Counted from the first letter of the stretch, positions 43,775 through 57,932 are shown. The stretch: DNA of 64,000 nucleotides from Pseudophaeomoniella oleicola (GCA_003868215.1 QWDQ01000076.1:1-64000); one strand, 5' to 3'. The notes: generated by a model not told the origin, from the letters alone. Made by a program: numbers and translations.

Positions 43775-45766
43775 ATGTCGGTAAGAGGAGATTCTGGCAG
43801 TACTTTGGTGCCGGCGGTGACGGGCCATGTTCATGAGCAGAGCGAGATGGAGATGGCTAACCATGCCACAATCCTGGATATCGACCCTGATGCTCGTGTC
43901 CCCACGGATGGCATGACCTCCAGCAACCCTACTGTGGAAGACCTCCTCCGTCTGGGTCCTGCTCAAATTATGGGCCACGACCAGTATCAAAGCTCACGGA
44001 TTCGTTGGGTCCACCTTCGCTCAAATTGCATGAGCTGGATCGAAGAACTCATGGACAGAGTACGCGAAGAGAGGTGTCTCAATATGGTTGACAATCGTTC
44101 CGCCAAACCATCGACTCCGACGAAAGTCAATCCATTCTTGCGGAAGGATCTGTGGGCGAATATGTTCCATGGCAAAGCGTCTGACCAAGTTCAGTCTCGA
44201 TTCATGGGACCGACATGCACGCCATTCGCCATCCACCCGGGAGACGAACAGTCGGACTCTAGCGGCCAATCGACCCCTGATCCCGGAGACAATATTGTCC
44301 TATACGTACCCTACCTGAACTGGGAAACAGCAAATGCCTGGGATGAGCGACAGCAACTACGGGATGATGTCGCACAAAAACGGTCAACTAAAGCTCAAGC
44401 GGACTGTGAACTCCTCGAGAAATATCTCTGTCACAAGACAGCTCCGCTGCACGACCGACGCACCCTCCACCAAGCCTACTATCATAACTTTGCCACGACG
44501 CGATCCCTTCCCGAACGTACGCAAGTCATGCAACATTTCACCGCAGAAATGACCTCAAAATCTGAACCGAAATTGATCGTCGTAGATCAGTTGTGGCTCT
44601 GGATCATCCGAGGCACCGGAGTGGCGGACGACGAGGGCGAGCAGAGGCTGACCCCGGACTTAGTCATCACGGCTTTCCCGGGCAGATTCAATGGCCGCAA
44701 TAACTCTGCCGATATATATCATGGTATCATTGAACATCTTGAGCATGGTCTTGAGGTACCCCTGCGAAAGGCCAATGACCTCGCCGCTGTCATCGTTGAT
44801 CATTGCAGCGGCGTGTTCTTCCAACCTCAGCTAGAGTCTGACAAGTGGTTCCTCGAATTCTTTGCAACCGCCATTGGGATTATTCGTGAAGACCAAAAGT
44901 CCGCTTTCGCCGCCTTTTGTGCGGCGTCTGAACGGCTGGAGCATCTGCAAACCGATCAGGCCTCGCTGGTGGAAGTCTCTCGGATGCTTGAACATCGTGC
45001 ATTTTCCATCAGCATCGAGACTGGCCTTTTCAAGCGGATCAAGGATATCATCAATGAATTTGCCTGCATCGACTATATCTTGGGACGACAAGAAGATGTC
45101 GTACGACAGCTGTCACGTGTACGGAGATCGCGCAGCCTGAAAACAGTCTGTGAGGTCGTACAAGAACGCAGACGTCAATGGAATGGTATTGGCGAGACCG
45201 CCCAGCTCGCCTACAATGAAATCCAAGCCCAAATGGACGTGAAGCAGAAGCAGAGCAGCCTGGCCGAAGCGAGAACAAGCAGATATCAAGTCGAAGATTC
45301 TGCACGACATGGACGGGTCATGCTCCTATTCACCGTTGTCACCATCATCTTTCTGCCCATGTCGTTCCTCGCAACCTGGTTCGGGATGAATCTCAAGGGC
45401 ACAACTGACAGCGGACAACTGAGACTCGGCGCCATCGCAGCCGTCATCTTCCCCTTCACCATCATCCTTGCCGTCATGGCATTGGCGTTTGCTTTCAGCG
45501 AAAGACTTCGAGACTGGTTATCCGGGTGGGTGGATCGGACAATCCGTGGGATTCTGAGCTGTCTCGGTATGCATGGGAGGTCCGGGCGGAGAAGAGACAG
45601 ACAGACCAGGCCTCGAAGCAGGAGGCATCATCTTACCAACATTGGTCGAAGAGACGATATGAGATTGGGAAGGATCATGGTAGAAAGCCGGGAGGAGGAG
45701 GATGAAGGCGGACCCAAGCGAGATAGTGTTGGCTGTGTTGACTCCGTTGAGGACGCATTAGTATGA
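43775..45766 (+). CDS. CorA-like Mg2+ transporter family protein
   Basis: This single-exon protein has 663 residues from the ATG at 43775. CorA/Alr/Mnr-type proteins form pentameric divalent-cation channels. The defining GMN motif is present at residues 537-539 (TWFGMNLKG), between two membrane helices (LLFTVVTIIFLPMSFLAT and AIAAVIFPFTIILAVMALAF). The long N-terminal part (residues 1-510) is cytosolic and mostly helical, with the stretch KQKQSSLAEARTSRYQVEDS before helix 1 matching the CorA stalk. The tail is basic then acidic. Many fungal members of this type carry extended N-termini, often with unrecognised domains. It is the last clear gene before the AT-rich island. Confidence 0.85.
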   Translation: MSVRGDSGSTLVPAVTGHVHEQSEMEMANHATILDIDPDARVPTDGMTSSNPTVEDLLRLGPAQIMGHDQYQSSRIRWVHLRSNCMSWIEELMDRVREERCLNMVDNRSAKPSTPTKVNPFLRKDLWANMFHGKASDQVQSRFMGPTCTPFAIHPGDEQSDSSGQSTPDPGDNIVLYVPYLNWETANAWDERQQLRDDVAQKRSTKAQADCELLEKYLCHKTAPLHDRRTLHQAYYHNFATTRSLPERTQVMQHFTAEMTSKSEPKLIVVDQLWLWIIRGTGVADDEGEQRLTPDLVITAFPGRFNGRNNSADIYHGIIEHLEHGLEVPLRKANDLAAVIVDHCSGVFFQPQLESDKWFLEFFATAIGIIREDQKSAFAAFCAASERLEHLQTDQASLVEVSRMLEHRAFSISIETGLFKRIKDIINEFACIDYILGRQEDVVRQLSRVRRSRSLKTVCEVVQERRRQWNGIGETAQLAYNEIQAQMDVKQKQSSLAEARTSRYQVEDSARHGRVMLLFTVVTIIFLPMSFLATWFGMNLKGTTDSGQLRLGAIAAVIFPFTIILAVMALAFAFSERLRDWLSGWVDRTIRGILSCLGMHGRSGRRRDRQTRPRSRRHHLTNIGRRDDMRLGRIMVESREEEDEGGPKRDSVGCVDSVEDALV

Positions 45767-46352
45767 ACAGGTCTGTACTGTTACATAGGCTAGGTACTGC
45801 TGTATTCTACACATGCCATCATTTCCTGTACTGCTGCTCTAGGGATGAAGATTGTGTGCACGAGCATAAGGCCCCTTCGTATGCCTATGATGAAATTCCT
45901 AGTAGTGCATTATGGGTCGTTACTAAGATGTACTTCGTAAATGAACTCATCAAAAAGATGACCACCAACTGTGATCGAAAAGGCGAGGCCACTGCTACTG
46001 TAGTAGGTGGTAATCTTCGGAAGCAGCGTCTAGCTGCCTCCTGGCAGCCTAGCAGTAAATCGCCCCACCTAGATTTAGGACAACCTAGTTTTGGAACACT
46101 TTTTGAACACCAAAACGCTCAAAACGCCTGTATAATTAAAGTTATAAACAACGCCTATAACGCATTAAATTTGAAAGTTGAACATGAAGCTATTTATAGG
46201 CGTTAATTATATGTTTTACGTAGTACGTTAAAGGTTTTATTTATTATTTTTAATAATATAGATTGAATATAATTAGATAGAAGGAAAAATGAAGAAACCT
46301 CTTATAGGATCTAAAATATATCTAGAGAGAGCGAGATTATTAGTTTTAATAT
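45767..46352. other. Transition from gene-bearing DNA to AT island
   Basis: No gene is called. GC content falls sharply near 46210. Just before it, an inverted pair aacgcctata (46150-46159) and tataggcgtt (46195-46204) encloses 35 bases, and a related aacgcctgta lies at 46123. A 147-codon plus frame at 45763-46206 overlaps the CorA stop and has no recognised domain. Confidence 0.4.
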
Positions 46353-46567
46353 TAAGATAGACTAAACCCAATACTACAAGTAATAACACAGAAAATATAT
46401 CTTTTTATAAATATATAAATTATTTAATTATTTATTACTGAATTAGTCTGATAGCGAATCCTTAAAATATATTTAATTAATTTATTTAAATTAAAAAGTT
46501 TAGTATTTTAAGAAATTTAATTAATTACAGTATAACGCTAAAAAGAGAATTAATTAATTTAATATAT
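46353..46567. repeat. Left LTR of the fossil element
   Basis: It aligns with the right copy along its length with almost only C/T and G/A differences and one single-base length difference. It is much more AT-rich than its partner toward its right end. The left boundary is approximate. Confidence 0.6.
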
Positions 46568-49500
46568 ATTTTTTCTTTTAAATTTTTCTATATTATTAAA
46601 AGACTTAATTTTTTAATAATTAATATAAAAAACGATATTTAAATAATAAAAAAAATCCTTTAATAATTTATCTCTTATTTCTAGAATTACGTTATATTTT
46701 ATTATTTTAATAAGCGTTTTTTTTTAATTTTTTATTATTTTTTTTTAAATATTTAATACTTTTTAGAATTAAAAATAATATTTAAATTCTAAATAATTTA
46801 AGTAATTAAATCTTTAATTTATTTACGGTAATAAATATTAATTTTTATTTTTTTCGTATAATCTTTTTAAATATAAATTACTAATTTCTTTACAGCGTTA
46901 ATTCTTTAAAGATTTTTAATTAATAAATTTTTTATTCCTTCGTAAAATAATAAATTAAAGATATTTTTAATTATAAAGATTTTATAATCTCTAGCGTTAC
47001 TTTATTATTATAAAATCTTAATATTTAATTTTTATTATTAATTTTATTATAAATAGTATTCTGTAAGCTGTTTTAGATATTTATATATATTAATTATTAT
47101 TTAATTCCTTCTTTCGTACGTATATATGAAATCAGCGTAAATAATTCGGTTTAGCGTAATATTAATATAAATAATTATCTAATAATTATTATTTTAAATA
47201 AATATAATAAAATTATTTACTGTAAGTCTTAAATAATTATTTATTTATTTATAATTTTTAAAAATTATTTATATTTAATATTCTGTTAAATTAATTAAGA
47301 TTATCTCAGAGCTGTTTTTTATTAATTAAATTTTTAAAAAAAATATTATATTTTTATTAAATAATTAATACGAGCTATTACTAATTTTAAAAATTTAATT
47401 CGAAAAATAAATATTAAATATAATAATTTTTATTTTTTATTTTATAATTAATATTATATAAAACTATTCTAGAGCGTCTTTTAAATAATATTTAATTTTA
47501 TTTATATTATTTTAATTCTTCGTTAAGATTTCCTTATATTAAGAGAAAACTAAAGAAGAATTAAAAAAAATAAATATATTTAAAAATTAATATTTAAAAC
47601 GCGAAGCCGAAGTAACGTTTTTTAAAAAAATATTTTAAAAAATAATAAATCTCGAAGAAATTAGAGTAAATATATTTATAAATTTTTTAAAAAATATTAA
47701 TTTTAATAAAATACTTCTCACATTCTTTATTTTAATAATAATTAATTTTTTATAATTAATATTTTATTTTATTCTATACTTTAATTATATTTATATTAAT
47801 ATATAAAATGAAGATAATTAATTTAGATTTATTTTATTTTAAATCACGGCTAAAAAAAATAATAAAAATAAATTTATAAATATTTAATTTAATAAAAATA
47901 TATCTCTATAAAATAAAGAAATTTAAAATATATTTAATAAATTTTATTTTTATTTAATTAGTTTAAAAACTAATTAAAAGTATAAATCTTTATTTAATAT
48001 TTAATCTTATTTTAAATTTATTTAATTAATTTTATTTTTAAGATTTATTAATTTAAATTTTATAATATATAAAGTTTTTTTTATTTCTTAGTCCGGCGTT
48101 CTTACGGTAATAAAAAAAATATCGATTTAGAAATTTTTTTTATAATTTATTAAAACGATATCTAAGAGCGAAATTAATTAAATATAAATATTATTATATT
48201 TATTCTTTTTTATTTCGCGATATTTAAATCTTCGTTTTTTAAAAATATAATAAAATTATTTATAAAAGCGTTTAATATTATTTTAAATTTTTATTAATTT
48301 TTTAATTATTTTATTTATCTCTAAGCGCTTACGATTTTATTTTTATTAATATTTTATAATTTTTATCTTCTCTTCTCTTTCCGATATTAATATTTATTAA
48401 TTAGTATAAAGTTTTTATTTATTTTTTTAAAAATTACTTTTTTTTAATTTACTTTAAATAACCGATTATTCTTTATTTTTATTTTTATATTTAAATTATT
48501 AATATATCGCTAAGTAATTCGTAAATAATATTAAATTATTATAATTTTATTACTCTTAATATCTCTTAATTATTATTATGTAAAATCTATAACGTTTAAG
48601 ATATTTTATTTTTTTAATTTTATTCGTTAGATTATTTCTCTTTATAATCAGCTCGTGAATAAACGGTTTTAAATTATTTATATAAATATATTTATTATAG
48701 TTTAAATGAAATTTTTTTTTATTTATAATTTTTTTAATTATTAAGTTTATATTCTTTAACAGCGTAATAATATATTTAATATTATTCGCGTTTAACTTTT
48801 AAACGTTAAAATGATATTAAATATTTAAATAAAATATTTTTTAAATCCGTTTTTATATATCTTATTTTTATTATTTTATTTTCGTATATATCGTTTGCGT
48901 ATTCCGTAATATAATTTATTAATTTATAATTCAGTTTTTATATAAATTTTTTTTTAACTCCCGCGAAAAATTCTTATTATTCGAAATATACGTTATTAAT
49001 TTAAACGTATAATAAAAAACGTTTTAAAAAAATATAATTAAAATATTAATAATTACTAAAAAGACGTGTACTCGAGCGATAAGATTTAATTTATTTTAAA
49101 TTTAAATAAAAAAATTTTTAAACTAATTTAAATTTATAGTCTCGATACGTATAATTTTAATTTATTCGATAATTCTTATTTTAAAAATAATTATTATAAA
49201 TATATTTTTATTAAATTTTTTTTAAAATAATGATTTTTATCCTAACTTATTATTCTTATTAGAATCTAATAATAAAAAAAATAATAAAATAAATATTATA
49301 ATTTAAAAAATTAAAACTATAATAAATTTATAAAAAATAAACATTTATAATAAAAAAAAGATAATATTTAATGAATTGAGATTATTAGTTAGTTTAAAAA
49401 AATATAATTAAAAGAAAGAATTAATTAAAATAAAAAGATTTATATTTAATAAAATAATATTTTTTTATTAATTTTATTATTTATTTGTTTTTTTATTAAT

Positions 49501-52500
49501 ATTAATATATTTATTATTTATTCTCGCCGTCATTAATTAAGTTAATTAGAAAATTATTTAATTATTAAATTAAAATTTAATCTTTTTCTTTTTTTATTCT
49601 AGAATAAATTTATTTTTATTTATTTATTTATTTCTAATTTTATTTCGTTTAATTATATAAAATTAAAATATTTTATTTAATTCTAATTTATTTTAATAAA
49701 TTTTATATTTTTATATAAATAATTTTTTATTTTATTTTTATACTTTTTATCATAACTCACTAATATATTAATTAAAAACGTAATAATTTTATATTTATTT
49801 TTATTATTTTTATTAATTTAACTCTTTCTTAATTAATTTTTATTTTATTATATTTTTATCGTTGTAATTCTTTTTATAATAATATTATTATAATTATTTA
49901 TAATTATTCGGAAGGTCTCGCGATTTAATTAATTAAATAATTTAAAATTCTAAATTTTTTAAATAATTTTATTTTAAATTATTTTTTCTTTTTCTAAATT
50001 TCTTTTTAAAATTAAATTTATTAATGTTTATATTTATATTTTTTTTTTAATTAAAAACTCTTTCTCTTTTTTTATATTAAGTTATTAAAGTCGTCGTTTT
50101 TTTTTTTAAAATTATATTATTATCATTTTAAGATTTTTATCGTTTTAAACTCTTTAATTATTATTTTAAATTCCGATAATCGTTTAATTATCTTTTTTTA
50201 TTCATTTAATAAAATAATTCTTAATAATTACGAATTTTATAATTTTTTATAATTTTTATTTATTATTTTATCATCTTTAAGGTATTCTTTATCATTAATA
50301 AAAGATTTATTATTATTATTAAAATATTTTTTCGAAGATTCTTTTTTATTAGAATAATCTCTTAATATAATAAATAATAAATATAAAATCTTATTAATAA
50401 TTTTATTTCTTAAAATATATCTTTTTAATCAGTTATTTATATAAATATTTTTTAATCGTATTTTATTAATTTTTTTTAATTTATAATATTTTTTTTTATA
50501 ATTAATTATTACTACTCGATAGGATCCTAATTATTTAAATATTAATTTAAATAAATAATTATTATTTAATTTAATATTATAAATTAATATTAATTCTTTT
50601 ATTTTTAGGAATTTCTAATAAGTTTCATGATTCTTAAAAAATCTTTTATTTTTATTTTATTTTATTTTTATTAAATATTTTCTAATCTTTATTATTATTT
50701 TATTTCTTAATATAAATTGTTTTATTTTCATTATTAATAACTCGTTCGTTTTAATAATATTATTTTAATTTTTTATTTTTTACGTTCTAAGAGATATATT
50801 TACTGGCAGCGTATATTTTTAATTATATATTAAATATATTAAAATATAATTCGTATTAAATCGTATCGTTATTCGATCCGTTTATATTATTTAATAAAAG
50901 AAGACCGTTTAATTTAATAATTTTTTTTACGAAAACTTAAATAATTTATTAAATATTAATTTATAATTATTTTTAATAATCCCGTTAATCTTTATATTAT
51001 AAAGCGAGATCGTTACGTTTTTAATATTTTAAATTTTATATATATTTAATAAATCCTTAATCTTTTATTAATTTTTTAATTCTTTATTATAAATAATTTT
51101 TTCTAATAATTTATATTTAATTATAATATCTTTTAAAATAAACTTTTTAATATTTTTTAAAATTAGAATATTTAGTATTTAAGTTTTTATATATCTCATT
51201 AAATTATATTATATTATAATTACGCAGTTTCTACTTCTCCGTTTCGGGAATTTAATTATATTAATATATTACTTATTATACGTTAAAGGCGTATAAATAA
51301 AATATTTAAATTTATTTTTATAAATTTTATTTCGTAATTAATATTTATAATAACTAGTTATTTAATTTTTAATTTATTAATATATCTTTTTTTATTAAAA
51401 ATATTTAAATATTTTATTAAAGATTCTTTCTTTTTTATAATAAATAATTTATTCGTATATTTCTTAAATAATAAATACCCGTTTATCCGCGTTATTTATT
51501 ATTAAAGAAAAAAAAATATTTATATTTTTTTTTTTTATAATTCTTAATTCTTTATAAAGAAATATTTTATTAAATTTTTAAAAAAATAAAATTATTTTTT
51601 TACTAAATCTTTAGATCTAGTCAGCGTTAATAAATATTTTATAATTTATATAAATTTTTTATTATATTCGTTTTTTAACGATAACTCTTTTTCAGCATTA
51701 ATTATACGTATTTAAATAAATCTTAAACGCGTATTAATTTAATTTTTTAATTTATTTTTCTTTTTCGGATTACTTTCTTTATTTTTTTTTAGTTTTTATA
51801 ATAGATTATTTACCGCTCCGTTTTTAATTCCTTTAATATATTAAATCTCGAAGTTATATATTTTAATATATATTAATTATTATATTAATAACGCCTTAGA
51901 TAGTTCTTTTATAAATTAATTAATTTAAATTATTAATATTTAAATATTAGTTTCTAATATAAAATAAATTTTATATATTAAATACCGAAATCTGCGTAAT
52001 ATTTTATAAATTATTTAATATTTATATTTTTTAATATTATATATTTTTTTTATTTTATTCTATAATTCTAATGTAAACTAGATTATATATTATTAAATAA
52101 TTTTTAAATTTTTTTATATAATAATCGTTTTTTAATTATTTAAGTTTATATTTACTATAAATATAATCTTTTTTTAATTTTTATTTAGATTTAATAATTT
52201 TACTATTAATATTATTATTATTTTAAGTTTTATATTATTAAAGACTCGTTAAGTTTCGTTTAATTATTTAAATTTAATATATTTCTTTAAGATCGTAAAT
52301 AATGATATATTATTTAATATAAATCTTTTTAATAATTATTAAAAATATTTAGTTAATTCTAGAAAAATCTTAAATTCGATTTTATTTATAAATTTAAATT
52401 AATTAAGAATCTTCGTCATAATCTTCGTATTCGGGTATAATTTATAAATATTATATATATAGCTTAAGATAATAACTCTATTTATATAAAATTATATTTT

Positions 52501-55500
52501 TAATATTAAAATAATTATATTTATTTTTTTTAAATAATATAACAGTCGATCCAGCTATTATAAATATTTTATAATAAATTATTTTATTTTTAATATAATT
52601 TTTTCTTTATTATAATCTATTTTAAGTCTAGAAATATTAAAATTATTAATAAATATTACTTTATATCTATTTATTAAAAAAATAATTATATATTAAAATT
52701 AATTTATTAAATTCGTTTCTCTTTATAAAATCCGGGTGTGTTAGAGTAATCCGAAAAAAAAAATTATTAATTAATAATAGATTTTTATTAATTTTATTTA
52801 ATTATATTTAGATAGAAAATCTTTTATAATATTAAGAATATTTTTAATAAAGATTTTTAAAATCTTCGTAATATTTAGTGATATATTCTCGTTTTTAATA
52901 ATAATAATATTTAATTATTTAGCGTTGATAACGATCTTTATATTATTATTTTTTTTAATAATATTAAAATATAAATTCTGATAAAGTCTTTATTTTAATT
53001 TTAAAATATTAAATTTCTTTTTCTTTCTTAGAATTTTTATTATTTTTATTTTCGTTATTTTTAATATTTAATAATTCTTCCGTTATTACGGTTTATACGA
53101 TATTATTAATATTTTTTATATCGATATTACACTTTTTTTAATAATTTTTATATTATTTATTAATTATTTTAAAGTAATCTCGTGATTATTTAATAAAATT
53201 AATAACATTTCTCTTTCTTTAAACTATAATTTAATATTAATAATTAGTTTATTTTAACGTTTCTTATTTAATTTAAACCCTTTAGGAATATTAAAAAAAT
53301 TTAAATATAAATTATTTATTTTATTTATTATATTTTTAATATTTATTCTTTTTAATTTTCTTATTAATTATTTTTTTTTTAATAATTATTATATTCGGAG
53401 ATAGATCTATTTTTTATTTAATTAATTAATTTTATTTTATTAATTATTCTTTTCTTAATCGTCTAAATATTAATTAAATGAATTTTATTTTATTAATATA
53501 ATATTTAAAAAATATCTTCGTTCTTTTAATCATTTTACGTTTTAAAAATATATAAATAATTAATTTTATTATTACTCTCCGCCGAATCGCTTTTTAAGAT
53601 CGGTAATTCGTTTAAATATTTTAATATTATATTCTTTGAAAGTATATTTTATAATAAACGAATCTTTTTTATTAATATTTTATAATAAAACTAATTATAT
53701 ATTTTATATTAATTATTATTTTTATTTAAATATTTAAAATAATTTTTAAATTCTTAAGCGTTCTGAATAAATTTTAAAATATTTTTATTTTTTTAATATT
53801 CGAATTAAAGATTAATTAAATATATATATATTATTTCTAAAATAATTATTTTATTAATAATAATATTTTTCGTGACTTAGACTCGCATTTTTATAATAAT
53901 ATTAAAAAATTTAATTTTAAAATTATTTATTATTTTTAAAATTCTATTTTTATCTCTAAAATTATTAATTATTATTTTAGTCGTTTTTATTTTATATTTT
54001 AAATTTCGGATTATACTCGTAAATATATAAATTAATTTTATATTAATATTTAATAAAGTCGTCACCCGCTTGCTTTTTATTTTTATTATATTAATATTTA
54101 GTAATAACTCCACCCGGATACTAAATAAAAAACGGATTAAGATATTAATTATATTTTATTTATTTAATAAAAATTCTTTAATTTTAAGAATAATTCTTTT
54201 AATCTTAAATAATATTATTAAATGAATTAAAGTAGTTTTTATTTTTAATATTTTAATTTTTTTTTTTTTTTTAATTTCTATTAATAAAATATCTAAAATG
54301 ATTTTCTTAAATTAATTAAAATTTATAATTCTTATTTCGTTTAAAATTAATTTAAACTTTATATTTAATAGCTGATTTTTATATTTTTAAATTATATTTT
54401 TATATTTAATAATCTATTTTTATTTCTAGATTTATATAATTTAAGTTAAATATTTAATTATTTTAATAATCTAATTTTTTATTTTAATTTTTTAATTTAA
54501 AATTATAATTAATTTTTATTTATTATTTACCTCCGGTCTATTAAGATCGATAATATTTTATTAATTATTTATATATCTTTTAAATTAAATATTCTTATTT
54601 TTAGATAATTTAGCTTCTTTTTTAATTCTATTTTTCATAATTTGATAAATTTTTTTAAATTTTTTATTTTATAATTCTTTATATTAACGATTCTGCGTTA
54701 TTATCGCGTTAATTTTTTTATTTTTTAAATTTATATTTTTATTATTATTATCTGCTAGATTAAAGATTTATATAAATTAAATATTAATTCTAAATATAAT
54801 TAAAAACTATATTATTCGCTCCGTATTATTAATTTTAATTTATTTTTTTATAAAAATATAGATTTATTTTTATTATAATTTTTTAAAATTTAAATCTAGA
54901 GACCGTCTATTATTAGAATTTTTAAATTTTAAATATAATTATTTATAATTTTTTTAATATATATATTCCGTAATTATATCTTTTATTAGAAAAAAATAAT
55001 TATTTTTATTTTTATATCTTAATTCTTAGTAATATATATAATGATAATTTATAAATAAATTATTTTAAATAAAATTAAAATTTATATTTTTAAATAATTA
55101 ATAATATTTCTAATCTATCGTAATTATTTTATTACGCGTTTTAATTTAATTATTTAATTTCATTTAACGAATGTTGAGTTAATATAATTTTTTAATTAAT
55201 TTTTTTATTATATTATATTCGCGAGATATTTTTATTTTAATTTTAATAATAATTTTTAATATTTTAATATTAATTTTATTTAAAATTAATTTTTTTTTTT
55301 TTATTATAGCAGTATTTAGTTTTTCGGTAATTATATTAATATAATATTTTATTAATATTTATTAATAAATCGTATCGAATTTAATATTTTAATTATCTTT
55401 TAAAAGTTTTAGTTCCCGATGAATTTTAAATTTTTATTCCGTAAAATAGTTAGTTAGAAAGAAATTAATAATTTAAATATTTTTTAAAATTTTATTCTTT

Positions 55501-56756
55501 TTAATTATTTTTTTAAAACTTAATGTAAAGAAGATAATAAATTTATATTAATTATAATAAATATTTTTATTAATATTATAATTTAATAATTTAATTAATT
55601 AATTAATTTTTTTCTTCTAGATTTCTTTATTTATTTAATTATAATATTTAAGGATTTTAATCTTTATTTCTTTTTAATTTTTTTTTAATATTTAAATTAA
55701 TTTCTAAGCTTATTTTCTATCTTAGTTATATAATAATGATACATTTTTTTAATTTTTTATTTATTATTTTTAATATAGTCTTTAATTATAGCTTTAAAAT
55801 TAAAAATAAAATAAATTATATTTTTATTATTAAAACGAGAAGAAGCTTCCGCCGAATTAAATTTAAAAATTATTATTATAATTATATATATTTCTATAAT
55901 CGTTTTTAATTTAAAAGTAATAGTTAATATTATTTTTATAAAAACTTTTAATATAATTAATAAAAGTTATTTAATTTTAGGCGATTTTTTTTTTAATATT
56001 TTTAATAATAACCGTTTTCCTCGAATAAAAACGTTAAATATTAAATTATAATTTTTTTATAAATTTATATATTTTTTATAAATAAAATAAAAATTTAAGA
56101 ATTTTTTAAAATCTTTTTTTTTCTTTTTTAAAATTCTTAATTCTTTTCTTTTTTCGATTTTAATTTTTTTTTTTTTTAAATTTTTTTTTTTTTTATTCTT
56201 CTTTTTTAATTATTTTAAAAATAATATTTAAATTAGCTATTTTTTATATTTATATAAATTTAGTTTTTTAAAACGACTTAATCTTCATGATTTTTTAAAT
56301 TTTTTAATTATTATTACCGAGAGTTTCTTTTTTATTTAAGATTTAAGATTTTTTTTTAATATATTAATCATCTTTTTCTTTATCGCGTAAAAAGAAGATT
56401 TATTATTAATATTATTATAATTTTTAATACTTCGTATTAGATTATCTAATTTAAGATATCTTAATAAATATAAATTATTATATTAAAATTTTTTTTTAAA
56501 AATAATTTATTTCTTTTTCCGTTTCTTATAAATCGTTATTAAAGTTTTTTTTATATTTTGACTTTAATATTTAGTTTTTATTATTTTTTATTTATTATTA
56601 TAATTTTTATATAATTTAATAAACTTCTAATTCGTATATTTATTATTATAAATTTTATATTTAAATATAAGTATCTTTATATTTAATATCTTTAATATAT
56701 ATAAAAAAAATTATTTATTTAATATATTTTTTTAAATATTTTCTCGAAAATATTAA

Positions 56757-56970
56757 TATAATAAGCTAAACCTAATACTATAAATAATAATATAAAAAGT
56801 ATATTTTTTTATAAATATATAAATTATTTAATTATTTACTATTAGATTAATCTAATAGCGAATCTTTAAGATATATTTAATTAATCTATCTAAATTAAAG
56901 AGTTCAGTATTCTAAGGAATTCAATTAATCACAGTACAGCGCTAAAAGAGAACTGGTTGGCCCAGCACAC
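56757..56970. repeat. Right LTR of the fossil element
   Basis: It is the partner of the left copy, with its last ~20 bases retaining normal GC content. The terminal bases are CA-containing, as expected for an LTR 3' end. The precise end cannot be set because no target site duplication could be recognised. Confidence 0.6.
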
Positions 56971-57510
56971 TAGTAAAATTAATAATATCAATCAATCAAT
57001 TAATAGAAAGTTATTATTCGAAATTATTAATAAAAATAATAAAAATAATAAGAATAATAGAATATTATTTATAAATAATTATAATTATAAGATATAAATA
57101 AATAATATATTAAATAAATAAATTAAGAACATACTATTTATATATTAATTAATTATAATTAATATATAATTAATTAGCTTTATTATTAGCTACAGAATAA
57201 AAATTAATTTAAAAAAAATTATAAAATGATAAAATTAAATATTTTATTAAATAAAAATCTAATTAATATACTGTGATTATACGTAACGGGTGAGATTTAT
57301 TTATAAAAGAAATACTTTTAAGCGACTTCATTACAGAGCGGATTAAAAGATATATAAAAAAACTAGAATTATAAAATAAATTATTATTATTATTATTTTA
57401 TAATCTCCTACGAACTACTAGCTAGCGGGTAATCAATAAATAAAAAATATATTAAATAATTATATAAATTATAATTAAAATATTTCTAAAATATTTTGAA
57501 AGAAAATATA

Positions 57511-57932
57511 TTTTATATATAAAAAATATAAATATATAAACTAAAAATTAATTTATTTAATATATATAAATAAAATACGGAAGATATATCTATCTTTTAT
57601 TAATAATAATAATAAAAATAACGGTTTATTTTAGAAATAGATTTACATTATTAATTAAAAACGGCTATAAGGGTTAGATAAAAACACTAATAAAACTGAT
57701 AATATTAATTAATCAATATATTATATATATATATAATATAAATATATAAATTAAGAATCGGTTTATTTAATATATATAAATAAAATATAAAAAATATATT
57801 TATTCTTTATTAATAAAAAAGATAAAAATAGCGATTTATTTTAAGAATAAATTTATATTATTAATTAAAAATAGCTATAAGGGCTAGATAAAGTATTAGT
57901 AAAATTAATAATATTAATCAATACCTATCTTA
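57511..57932. repeat. 210-bp tandem duplication at the right side of the island
   Basis: Unit A (57511-57720) and unit B (57721-57932) match closely with offset 210. Both contain tataaggg(t/c)tagataaa and end with a motif like agtaaaattaataatatta, which also occurs at 56971-56998 right after the LTR. It may be what remains of another repeat family ending in the same sequence. Confidence 0.65.

Larger units (their letters stand above)
46353..56970. mobile_element. Fossil LTR retrotransposon, heavily RIP-mutated
   Basis: Two direct repeats of about 215 bp (46353-46567 and 56757-56970) frame about 10.2 kb of internal sequence. The element is thoroughly broken, with very many changes throughout, so no family can be read by eye. 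The internal length suggests either a large Ty3/gypsy-like element or one with insertions. The orientation is not known. Age cannot be taken from LTR divergence, because nearly all differences are transitions of the RIP kind, which can arise in one or few sexual cycles. Confidence 0.6.

Noticed and set aside
45763-46206. 147-codon plus-strand frame after the CorA gene
   Set aside because: It overlaps the CorA stop by four bases, has no known domain, and runs into the AT island.
53877-54113. 78-codon frame inside the AT island
   Set aside because: Composition is almost only Ile, Lys and Asn; a chance frame in RIP-mutated DNA.
57660-57910. Telomere-like taagggttag in the tandem units
   Set aside because: Single occurrences per unit, no tandem TTAGGG array; not a telomere.
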